A stretch of DNA of 44,666 nt from Meridianimarinicoccus zhengii. Its GTDB lineage: Bacteria; Pseudomonadota; Alphaproteobacteria; Rhodobacterales; Rhodobacteraceae. Shown piece after piece: positions 25,470-32,779 of this stretch. The position numbers and the translations under genes were made by a program. The notes below the pieces were generated by a model that was not told the DNA's origin, made no database searches, and worked only from the letters and a program-made list of their open reading frames with translations. How positions within the stretch are numbered: the first letter of the stretch is position 1; the number at the start of each line of letters is the position of its first letter. The stretch lies in assembly GCF_003254465.1 (NCBI RefSeq), contig NZ_QDFI01000033.1, positions 1-44,666 on the forward strand. Reading direction: 5' to 3'.

Positions 25470-26296
25470 TTCCTGTCTCCATCGAGTGTTGGTGTGGGCC
25501 GCGGTTTCGCCGCAGCGTCGTCGGCCAGCCAGTCGTCGACACGGGCGACGAAGCTGTCGGGGCGGGATGCCGGGAAGAAATGCCCCCCGTCGGGCAGCAT
25601 GTGCAATGCGCTGCCGGGCAACGCGGCGTGCAGCGCCCTTTGGCGGGACGGCGGCACGATCCGGTCGTCCTGCGCACCGATCACAAGCGTGGGGGCGCGA
25701 ATCCGGTCCGCCAAATCCGTGCCATCGAAAGCCAGAAGCGCATCGATCCGCGCAAGGGTCGTGGAGGTTGCCGTGGCTGTCTGCGGCGGCAGGGCCAGAT
25801 CGTCGGCGCCGATGTCCCCCGGATCGCGCGTCAGCAACGCGGTCAGACCAGCCGCCAGGCCCGGCGCCTGCCGCAGCAATGCCGCCCGATAGCCGAATAG
25901 CGCGACCATGTAAGGATCGGCGGTCTGCCACGTCCCGCTGAGCACGAGCTTCGCGACAAGGTCGGGCCGGGTGGCTGCCAGCATCTGTGCGATGGCGCCG
26001 CCCGTGGAATGACCGATGACGGTCACGGCACGATCACCGAAGACCGACCGGCTGACAGCGGCCGCATCCCGTGCAAGGCTCGCGATGGTCACCGCGTCAT
26101 CCTGCGGCGGGTAAGCCCCGCAGCCGGGCTGGTCATAGCTGGCCACCCGGAAGCGCGCCGCAAGACGGGTCTGCACCGGGTCCCAGAAGCCCGCCGTCCC
26201 GCTAAGCCCAGACACCAGCAGCACTGGCGGCGCCGACCGCTGTCCCGCGATCCGCACCCGACCGGACCCGGCCTGCGTCACGTCATCGTCAACCAT
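25466..26296 (-). CDS. Alpha/beta-fold hydrolase
   Basis: A 276-residue serine hydrolase. The nucleophile elbow is GHSTGG (Ser97). The acid lies in VIGAQDDRIVPP and the histidine in DGGHFFPAS. The oxyanion region LLVSGLSGTAGFWDP and YDQPGCG fit the enol-lactonase / RutD-like group. It could hydrolyse a lactone or a carbon-carbon or amide bond in the unit B pathway. ATG 26296 is preferred over the upstream GTG at 26338. It is 61 bases after dctP and coupled to the SDR gene. Confidence 0.85.
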   Translation of the reverse strand: MVDDDVTQAGSGRVRIAGQRSAPPVLLVSGLSGTAGFWDPVQTRLAARFRVASYDQPGCGAYPPQDDAVTIASLARDAAAVSRSVFGDRAVTVIGHSTGGAIAQMLAATRPDLVAKLVLSGTWQTADPYMVALFGYRAALLRQAPGLAAGLTALLTRDPGDIGADDLALPPQTATATSTTLARIDALLAFDGTDLADRIRAPTLVIGAQDDRIVPPSRQRALHAALPGSALHMLPDGGHFFPASRPDSFVARVDDWLADDAAAKPRPTPTLDGDRN

Positions 26297-26357
26297 ACCG
26301 ACCTGCCACTTCCTCGCATTGGGACGGGCAAGGATCACCCCTGCCCGTCCGCGCGTC

Positions 26358-27332
26358 TCACATCGCGCCGCCGGACAGGCGGTCCACCATGTCCATGCCG
26401 CCGGGGATATCCTCGATCAGGCCGGGCCATGCCGTGCGAGCCTGCTCGATGAAGGGCGCAAGATCGGGTTCATGGATCGCGATGCCCTGCTCGGTCATGG
26501 TCTCGACCGCCGCTTCGGTCGCGTCGTCATGGGCCGCGATGCCGTCGGCCAGCGCCTCCGCCGCGGCATCACGCACGATGGCCAACTGTTCGTCGGTCAG
26601 CTTGTTGGACAGCATCGCCGACCCCAGCATCAGCGACGGCAACTGGTGGATGCGGGTGAACGTGTAGTCGGTGATGACTTCGGCGAACCCGTCGCCCACG
26701 GTCTGGTCGGGGGCCAGTTCGGCGGCATCGACGATGCCGTTCTGCAAGGCAAGGAACAGTTCGCCATAGGCGAGCGGGGTGGCCTGCGCCCCGAGCGCTT
26801 CGTAGGTCTGAACCCAGCCGGGTGCCTGGATCACGCGGATCTTCGTGCCATCGAAGTCTTCCACGGTCGTGATCGGCGATGTCGACGGGGTCGAGCGTTC
26901 ATAGATCGCGCCCCAGCCCAGCCCGAGTATCCCGTAATTCTCGAAGACCTCCAGAAGCGCCTGCCCTTCAGCACCGGCGAGCGCATCATAGGCCTCGGCC
27001 TTCGAGGTGAAGAGATACGGAAGGGAGAAGACCTTCATCTCGGGGATCGTGTTTTCGAGAGAGGCGGTGGAAATGAATGCAAGATCCACCGTCCCGGTGC
27101 GAAGCCCCTGCGTCAGCTTCAATTCGCCACCAAGCGCGCCCTGGTTGAACACGTTTATGACGACCTCGCCATCGGTCCGCTCCGCGACCAGTTCCGCCAG
27201 TCTTTCGGACGCGATCTGGTAGCTCGAGGTGTCCCCGAGGACGTGGGCAATGTTGAGTTCCGTCTGTGCGGCGGCCGTGCCGGCCGCAAGGGCGAGTGCC
27301 GCGCTGGCCGCGGCCTGGTTCAGCATTTTCAT
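26358..27332 (-). CDS. dctP: TRAP transporter substrate-binding protein DctP (unit B)
   Basis: A 324-residue periplasmic protein with a signal peptide (MKMLNQAAASAALALAAGTAAA, cleavage near AAA-QT). The body has LNIAHVLGDTSSYQIASERLAELVAERTDG, FNQGALGGELKLTQGLRTGTVDLAF, GTKIRVIQAPGWVQTYEALGAQATPLAYGELFLALQNGIVDAAE. The arginine in KIRVIQA is the expected carboxylate ligand. The pocket sequence differs clearly from the unit A protein, so a different acid is expected. AGGGAAAA precedes the ATG. Confidence 0.92.
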   Translation of the reverse strand: MKMLNQAAASAALALAAGTAAAQTELNIAHVLGDTSSYQIASERLAELVAERTDGEVVINVFNQGALGGELKLTQGLRTGTVDLAFISTASLENTIPEMKVFSLPYLFTSKAEAYDALAGAEGQALLEVFENYGILGLGWGAIYERSTPSTSPITTVEDFDGTKIRVIQAPGWVQTYEALGAQATPLAYGELFLALQNGIVDAAELAPDQTVGDGFAEVITDYTFTRIHQLPSLMLGSAMLSNKLTDEQLAIVRDAAAEALADGIAAHDDATEAAVETMTEQGIAIHEPDLAPFIEQARTAWPGLIEDIPGGMDMVDRLSGGAM

Positions 27333-27354
27333 GGTTTTCCCTGTCGTTTCTGGT

Positions 27355-28611
27355 TCAAAGGACCAGCGGCAGATAGGTGATCGCCGCCAGGTTGATCAGC
27401 AAAACCGCGAGGAAGATCAGCAGCGGTTTCACTATTTCCTCGACCCGGATGCCCGCGACCGAGCAGGTCACGAACAGGTTCACCCCGACCGGGGGTGTCA
27501 CCATGCCCACCGCAAGATTGGTGATCATGACGATCCCGAAATGGACGGGGTTGATACCGAGCGTCAGCGCCACGGGCGCAAGCACGGGGCCGAGAATGAT
27601 GATGGCGGCGAATGTTTCCATGAACATTCCCACCACGAGCAGAAGAAGATTGGCGAGCAGAAGGAAGACGACCGGGTCGTCCGAGATCGACAGCATGAGC
27701 GCCGCGACCTTCTGCGGTGCCTGGAACAGCGCCAGCGCATAGGCGAGCACCGCCGCGAAGCCCACGATGGCAAGGATCACCGCCGAGGACAGCGCCGCTG
27801 AGGACAGGATCTGCGGCAGGTCGCGCCACGCGATGGTGCGGTAGACGAACTTGCCCACGACGAAGGCGAAGACCACGGCGACCACCGCCGCTTCCGTCGC
27901 GGTGAAGACACCGAGGTAAATACCGCCAAGGATGATGACGGGCATGCACAGCGACAGCATGGCGCGGCGGAAGGTGCGCCAGACCTCGCGCCGCCACGGG
28001 CCGAAGGAAAACGGCACGGCATCTCCGTAGTCGTGCAGCCATGTCAGGACCGTGATGGTGAGGATGAGCGAGATGCCGATCATCAGCCCCGGCACGATCC
28101 CGGCAAGGAACAGGTCGGTGATCGACACACCTGTGACCACGCCGTAGATGATCATCGGGACCGACGGGGGCAGGATCACGCCCAGTTCAGCCGAGGACGC
28201 GATGATCGCCGCGCCGAAGGGCCGGGGGTAGCGTGCCTTTTCCATCTTGGGGATCAGCGTCGATCCGATGGCTGCCGCCGTGGCCGAGGACGAGCCCGAC
28301 ACGGTCGAGAAGAACATCGTCGACAGGACGGCCGCGGCACCCAGCCCGCCCCGGAACCAGTTCACCAGCGCATGGGCGAAGGCCACCAGACGGTCGGCGA
28401 TGCTGGCGCGGTCCATCAACGTGCCCGCAAGGATGAAGAACGGCAGCGCCATGAGCGCGAAACTGTCCAGCGCCTCGAACACGGTCTGCGGCACGACGAT
28501 CAGCGACATGCCGCGATCCATCAGCGCGGGGATCGGGGCAAGGCCCAGCCCGATGGCGATCGGCACGCTGGCGCCGAACAAGAGCAGCAGAAGGATCAGC
28601 GTGATGCCCAT
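27355..28611 (-). CDS. dctM: TRAP transporter large permease DctM (unit B)
   Basis: A 418-residue polytopic membrane protein. Motifs are LDSFALMALPFFILAGTLMDRASIADRL, FFSTVSGSSSATAAAIGSTLIPKM, IIASSAELGVILPPSVPMIIYG, GIYLGVFTATEAAVVAVVFAF and GMFMETFAAIIILGPVLAPVA. ATG 28611 starts two bases after the dctQ stop; the longer reading is the dctQ tail in another frame. It forms the sodium-coupled permease with DctQ of the same unit. Confidence 0.92.
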   Translation of the reverse strand: MGITLILLLLLFGASVPIAIGLGLAPIPALMDRGMSLIVVPQTVFEALDSFALMALPFFILAGTLMDRASIADRLVAFAHALVNWFRGGLGAAAVLSTMFFSTVSGSSSATAAAIGSTLIPKMEKARYPRPFGAAIIASSAELGVILPPSVPMIIYGVVTGVSITDLFLAGIVPGLMIGISLILTITVLTWLHDYGDAVPFSFGPWRREVWRTFRRAMLSLCMPVIILGGIYLGVFTATEAAVVAVVFAFVVGKFVYRTIAWRDLPQILSSAALSSAVILAIVGFAAVLAYALALFQAPQKVAALMLSISDDPVVFLLLANLLLLVVGMFMETFAAIIILGPVLAPVALTLGINPVHFGIVMITNLAVGMVTPPVGVNLFVTCSVAGIRVEEIVKPLLIFLAVLLINLAAITYLPLVL

Positions 28612-28613
28612 GG

Positions 28614-29159
28614 TCAGTCCTCCCGCCGGTCGGGAAGGCTCGTGGTGCGGATGTCCGCGCCGTGCAGCCATGTATCGGTGACAAGGGCGACGATGTTCGC
28701 GCAGCCGAGAACGGCACCGACCGGCAGCGCCCAGTAGACCCAGGTCTTGGGCAGCGACAGCGCGGGGGACCGTTCGATGCGCCCGAATTCCACGAAGTCG
28801 AGGCCGAAATGACAGATCGTCAGCAGGAAACCGAAGGACACGGCCAGCGCGGCATAGCGCAAGACCTGGCCCAGCCGGTCACCGACACCGTCCACGATGA
28901 AGGTCAGCGACAGCAGCAGCCCGCGCCGGAACCCGACGCCGAGTCCGATGAACACGATCCAGATCATCGCGTAGCGGGCGGTTTCTTCGGTCCAGGGTGC
29001 CGAAACCGACAGCCCGAAATTGGTGAAGACGAACCGCACCAGCACCTGCGTGAAGGTGGCGATGGTCATCCAGAGCAGAAGAAGACCCAGAACACCCTTG
29101 GCGACGATGTTCACACCGTCGATGGCGGTCACGTAGAGACCCGCAACACCCCGCATCAT
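28614..29159 (-). CDS. dctQ: TRAP transporter small permease DctQ (unit B)
   Basis: A 181-residue membrane protein with four hydrophobic segments and the DctQ patterns APWTEETARYAMIWIVFIGLGVGFRRG and LPKTWVYWALPVGAVLG. The ATG overlaps the stop of the dehydrogenase gene (ATGATG), showing tight coupling to it. Gene order Q-M-P here differs from P-Q-M in unit A, so the two transporters were acquired or arranged independently. Confidence 0.9.
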   Translation of the reverse strand: MMRGVAGLYVTAIDGVNIVAKGVLGLLLLWMTIATFTQVLVRFVFTNFGLSVSAPWTEETARYAMIWIVFIGLGVGFRRGLLLSLTFIVDGVGDRLGQVLRYAALAVSFGFLLTICHFGLDFVEFGRIERSPALSLPKTWVYWALPVGAVLGCANIVALVTDTWLHGADIRTTSLPDRRED

Positions 29160-30052
29160 GATGCTACCCCGGCGCGCCAGTCCCGCAGGCCGACCAGCGC
29201 GTCGTCACGCCACGCGCGCCTTGCGGCGATATCCTCCAGCGGCACCCGCGCCGTGGCATGCGCCTGCAAGGCGTCCAGCGTATCCGGTGGCAGCCTGTCG
29301 GCCAAAGTCTCTCCGTCGGCGCAGAACCCGTCGAACATCGGGGCATAGCGCGCGAAATAATCGGCGATACCGCCCGGCGCGTTCAGATGGACACCGGCGA
29401 ACGGGCCCATGATCGCCCATCGCATGCCGAAGCTGTCGCGCATCAGGGCATCCACGCCCTCGGCGCTGACGATGCCGTCTCGTACGAGGCCGATCATTTC
29501 CATGAGCATGGCCGCCTGAAGCCGGTTGAGCACGAAACCCCGCACCTCGCGGTTCAGGCGCACGGGAGTCTGCCCGATGGCACACAGAATATCCTCTGCC
29601 CTTGCGACACTGTCAGGCGCAGTGAAGGGGGCCGGCACGATCTCGACAGCCGGCAGGGCATGGGGCGGCGACGCGGGATGCGCCACGAGGAACCGGGCCC
29701 GGCCCGCAAGATCGGGCACGAGGTCGGACATGCACAGCGCCGAGGTCGAACTGGCAACCACCGTCTCTGCCGGAAGGATCGCGTCCAGCGTTTCGAACAG
29801 CGCCCGCTTGGCCGCCGCGTCCTCGACGATCGACTCCTGCACGTAGACACAGCAGGCGAGACTCTCTATCCGGTCCGCATGGGTCAACCGCCCGGCATCC
29901 CACGCCTCGGCCACCGCTTCGCGCAGCGCGGCGAGATCGGCGGAAGGGTCATGGACCACGACCGGATGACCGGCGCGCAGGAATGCCCGCGCCCAGGATG
30001 CCCCGATGATGCCGCAGCCGACGATGCCGATGGGTTGGCGCTGGTTGCTCAT
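29156..30052 (-). CDS. 3-hydroxyacyl-CoA dehydrogenase family protein (L-carnitine/L-gulonate dehydrogenase-like)
   Basis: A 298-residue NAD-dependent dehydrogenase. The Rossmann motif is GIVGCGIIGASWARAFLRAGH (8-29) with acidic HDPS after it. The catalytic histidine is His125 in VAHPASPPHALPAVEIVPAP, and NREVRGFVLNRLQAA marks the C-terminal helical domain. The short length without a second C-terminal repeat places it with hydroxy-acid dehydrogenases (lambda-crystallin, L-carnitine dehydrogenase) rather than with beta-oxidation enzymes. It probably oxidises a 3-hydroxy acid. It lies 7 bases after the NIPSNAP gene. Confidence 0.85.
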   Translation of the reverse strand: MSNQRQPIGIVGCGIIGASWARAFLRAGHPVVVHDPSADLAALREAVAEAWDAGRLTHADRIESLACCVYVQESIVEDAAAKRALFETLDAILPAETVVASSTSALCMSDLVPDLAGRARFLVAHPASPPHALPAVEIVPAPFTAPDSVARAEDILCAIGQTPVRLNREVRGFVLNRLQAAMLMEMIGLVRDGIVSAEGVDALMRDSFGMRWAIMGPFAGVHLNAPGGIADYFARYAPMFDGFCADGETLADRLPPDTLDALQAHATARVPLEDIAARRAWRDDALVGLRDWRAGVAS

Positions 30053-30059
30053 GCGCAGC

Positions 30060-30377
30060 TCACTGGATCGGGGAGAATGCAGTCGGGCGCAGGAAGCGAT
30101 TCTGCTGCTGGTCCAGAAGCGGCAACACCATGTCGAGATATGTGGACCAGCGCGGATCGGCCATCATCGCATCGCGCCGGGCAAGCCGGTCATCCATGCT
30201 GTCGAAGGCCCAAAGGGCGACGACCCGGTTCAACTCACCCACATCGCTGATGAAGTAGCCAAGGAACTCGCCCAGCAGCTCCTTCTGGATCGGCAGGCCG
30301 TGTTCCTCGTAGATGCGCACGAACTCTGCGGCCTTGCCGGGTTTCGTGCGATAATCGCGTTCCTCGATGATACGCAT
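30060..30377 (-). CDS. NIPSNAP family protein
   Basis: A 105-residue protein with a ferredoxin-like alpha/beta-barrel pattern. MRIIEERDYRTKPGKAAEFVRIYEE, GYFISDVGELNRVVALWAFDSMDDR and RRDAMMADPRW are typical of NIPSNAP proteins, which occur in many bacterial catabolic operons without defined chemistry. ATG 30377 has AGGAAG five bases upstream. A GTG at 30383 overlapping the cupin stop is an alternative start. Confidence 0.85.
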   Translation of the reverse strand: MRIIEERDYRTKPGKAAEFVRIYEEHGLPIQKELLGEFLGYFISDVGELNRVVALWAFDSMDDRLARRDAMMADPRWSTYLDMVLPLLDQQQNRFLRPTAFSPIQ

Positions 30378-30379
30378 GG

Positions 30380-30916
30380 TCACTTCCTTTCCGGCAGCGG
30401 GGGTGCGGCGAAGACGGTTTCCGCCTCGATCTGGGCGACGTTCTCAGGGCGCGGGAACGGCTCCGGCGCGGGATCGCCCGGCTTCCTTTGCCGCCCGATC
30501 CGTTCGAAGAACCGTTCGATTCCCGCGGGCATCAGCAACCACAGGAACGTCAGCGGCACGTCGCGGTCGTTGATGAAAGAGTGGCGGCGGTTGCGTCCCA
30601 GAAACACGATCGTACCCGGCGCGGCCTGCGCGACCGTTTCGCCATCGTCGATCTCGATCCGGCCCGCGCCTTCGAGGAAATAGATCACCTCTTCGTGGCG
30701 GTCATGGGCATGGGTGCGCACATGACATCCGTGCGGCGCCACCGTCTGCGTTCCGATCGAGAACGGATGCTCGGCGCCGACCTCGGCGCTGTTCAGAAGG
30801 CAGCGCACGAAGCCGTTCGCCGGCACCGGCTGCCAGAAGCTCTGGCCATCCTCCAGTGCGCGTACCAGCGTGGCGCCCTGGTCGGCTGTCTTGCCCGGAA
30901 TAGCGGCATCGGTCAT
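30380..30916 (-). CDS. Cupin-domain protein
   Basis: A 178-residue single-cupin protein. The first metal motif appears as HVRTHAHDRHEEVIYFLEGAGRIEID (His, His, Glu ligand positions) and the second as PGTIVFLGRNRRHSFIN with the last histidine. It could be a dioxygenase, isomerase or regulator of the pathway. The ATG overlaps the stop of the GntR gene (ATGA), and its stop overlaps the possible GTG of the NIPSNAP gene. Function unknown beyond the fold. Confidence 0.85.
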   Translation of the reverse strand: MTDAAIPGKTADQGATLVRALEDGQSFWQPVPANGFVRCLLNSAEVGAEHPFSIGTQTVAPHGCHVRTHAHDRHEEVIYFLEGAGRIEIDDGETVAQAAPGTIVFLGRNRRHSFINDRDVPLTFLWLLMPAGIERFFERIGRQRKPGDPAPEPFPRPENVAQIEAETVFAAPPLPERK

Positions 30917-31671
30917 GCGATGTCTCCTGTTGATCTTTCCGGCGCCGGTCCGGCCGTGTTGGCGGGCCGCGAAAGCCCCATCAGCAGGCCATCCGCGATG
31001 GCGCGACGCAGCCCACCGGCGCGATGGGTCACGTGGTCGAACATCAGGTCGGCGGCGCGATCCGCGTCCCGTGCGGTAATCGCGGACAGGATCGCGGCGT
31101 GTTCCTCAAAGGTCCGTTTGCGGTCCTCCCCGTGCAGGTCGGCCCAGCGGACGAAATGAATCCGCGAATTGATGCCGCGCACGGATGCGAGGATCGCCGA
31201 GTTGCCCGAAAGGGCTGCCAGGCGTTCATGGAACATCGCATCCTGCCGCACGAGATCGTCGGGATTGGAACCCGGGTAGTTCCGCAGCACGGTGGCCCAA
31301 TGATCGGCGAGGCTCTCGATGTCGAAATCGTTCGCGCGCGCCACCACGAACCGCACGGCGGCCACTTCCACGATTCCGCGCATCTCGAACAGGTCTTCGA
31401 TCTCCTTCACGTCCACCTGCCGAATGAAGAACCCGCGATTGGGCCGGAACTCCACGAGGTCTTCTGCAAGGAGCCGGTTGATCGCCTCGCGCAGCGGCGT
31501 GCGCCCCACATCGAGAACCTCGGTCAGGTGCATTTCGTTGAGACGCTCACCCGGCCGCAATTCGAACTCGATGATCATCGAGCGCAAGCGCTCATGGACC
31601 GACGCGACCGTGTTTCCGGCGCGTTTGGGGCCGCCCGTAGTCGCCGTGATCGGTTGTGTTCCGCGTGCCAT
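30913..31671 (-). CDS. GntR-family regulator (FadR subfamily, FCD domain)
   Basis: A 252-residue regulator. The N-terminal winged helix-turn-helix reads VHERLRSMIIEFELRPGERLNE, LTEVLDVGRTPLREAINRLLAEDLVEF and NRGFFIRQV. The C-terminal all-helical FCD effector domain has DLFEMRGIVEVAAVRFV, DAMFHERLAALSGNSAI and EEHAAILSAITARDADRAADLMFDHV, with the usual metal-binding histidines. It is the first gene of unit B and faces the aspartate-dehydrogenase-like gene, so it likely represses both and itself. ATG 31671 follows GAGGCG. Confidence 0.9.
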   Translation of the reverse strand: MARGTQPITATTGGPKRAGNTVASVHERLRSMIIEFELRPGERLNEMHLTEVLDVGRTPLREAINRLLAEDLVEFRPNRGFFIRQVDVKEIEDLFEMRGIVEVAAVRFVVARANDFDIESLADHWATVLRNYPGSNPDDLVRQDAMFHERLAALSGNSAILASVRGINSRIHFVRWADLHGEDRKRTFEEHAAILSAITARDADRAADLMFDHVTHRAGGLRRAIADGLLMGLSRPANTAGPAPERSTGDIA

Positions 31672-31730
31672 TCGCCTCACCGCGATTGCCTACCAAAGTC
31701 AATTTAGTGTATTCGACAATCGCATCTACA

Positions 31731-31744
31731 CAAGTATCAACTTG
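31731..31744. promoter_or_regulatory. Candidate GntR operator in the divergent promoter region
   Basis: CAAGT-ATCA-ACTTG is a perfect 5-bp inverted repeat with a 4-base centre. It lies 60 bases before the GntR start and 152 bases before the divergent gene, within a locally AT-rich stretch. FadR-type GntR proteins often bind short palindromes of this size. Other partial symmetries (GTGTA with TACAC just upstream) are weaker. Confidence 0.4.
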
Positions 31745-31895
31745 CGCCGGCGTCACACTGATCACGCAAGGATTTGAAATTGTTTTCTAAATCACATGCC
31801 TTCCTAGACAGGGCTGCGGCAGGCATCTTGCGGAGCGCCGCAGAAACCCGAGAATCGGCGGGCCTGAGCGCACGTACCCCAAGGGAGGAACCAAC

Positions 31896-32690
31896 ATGAA
31901 CTTCGCCATCATCGGCCAAGGCGCGATCGCGCAGTACGTGATGCGCAGGCTCGTGGAGCGCGGGCATCGCGTCGGGGCACTTGTGCTTCGACCGGAACGT
32001 GCGGCACACATGAAAAGGGCTTCCCCGGACGACCCCGTACCCGTCACCGCCGCGCGGGATCTGCCACCCGGCATCGCGCATGTGATCGACTGCGCGGGCC
32101 ATTCCGGGCTGGCGGCACATGGGCCGGACATGCTGCGCGCGGGCTACGACATGACGACCGTGTCGCTTGGCGCGCTGGCGGAACAGGCGCTGGCGGACAG
32201 GCTGGCGCAGGCCGCCATCGAGGGAAATTCGCGGCTGCATCTTGCGAGCGGCGCCATCGGTGCGCTGGACTGCCTGTCGGCCGCGCGCATCGGCAGCCTT
32301 GCCGCCGTGCGCTATGTCGGGCGGAAACCGCCGCGGGGCTGGCTCGGGTCGCCCGCGGACGACAGCCTTGACCTGCTGTCGATGGGCGAGACGCCGCAGA
32401 CCCATTTCAAGGGCTCCGCGCGCGAGGCGGCGACCCGCTACCCCAAGAATGCGAATGTCGCGGCGGCCGTCGCGCTTGCCGGTCTGGGCTTCGACGCCAC
32501 GGAGGTCGAGTTGATCGCCGATCCGACCGTTTCGCGAAACATCCACGAAATCCATGCGGAGGGGGATTTCGGCAGCTTCCAGTTCCGGATCGAAGGCAAC
32601 GCCCTGCCCGACAACCCGCGCAGTTCGGCATTGGCGGCCATGAGCGCCGTGCAGACAGCGGAACGCGCCGCGGCGCCGATCGTCATCTGA
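31896..32690 (+). CDS. Aspartate-dehydrogenase-like oxidoreductase (NadX family)
   Basis: A 264-residue NAD(P)-dependent protein of the L-aspartate dehydrogenase family. The N-terminal Rossmann loop is IIGQGAIA (5-12). IDCAGHSGL, LHLASGAIGALDCLSAARIG, RKPPRGWLG, FKGSAREAATRYPKNANVAAAVALAGLGFD and PTVSRNIHEIHAEGDFG follow, with the catalytic-histidine region at NIHEI. True AspDH releases oxaloacetate or iminoaspartate from aspartate, either for NAD synthesis or for catabolism. No nadA or nadC lies nearby, so a catabolic role with unit B is more likely. GGGAGGA precedes the ATG. It is transcribed divergently from the GntR gene. Confidence 0.82.
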   Translation: MNFAIIGQGAIAQYVMRRLVERGHRVGALVLRPERAAHMKRASPDDPVPVTAARDLPPGIAHVIDCAGHSGLAAHGPDMLRAGYDMTTVSLGALAEQALADRLAQAAIEGNSRLHLASGAIGALDCLSAARIGSLAAVRYVGRKPPRGWLGSPADDSLDLLSMGETPQTHFKGSAREAATRYPKNANVAAAVALAGLGFDATEVELIADPTVSRNIHEIHAEGDFGSFQFRIEGNALPDNPRSSALAAMSAVQTAERAAAPIVI

Positions 32691-32779
32691 GGCTGCGCGA
32701 CCCCGGAACGGTTCCAGCGCCCGGGTGCAGGATACGCGGGTGCGAGACCTGTCCCGGGGCCGTCAAAAAGCGCGCCGGA

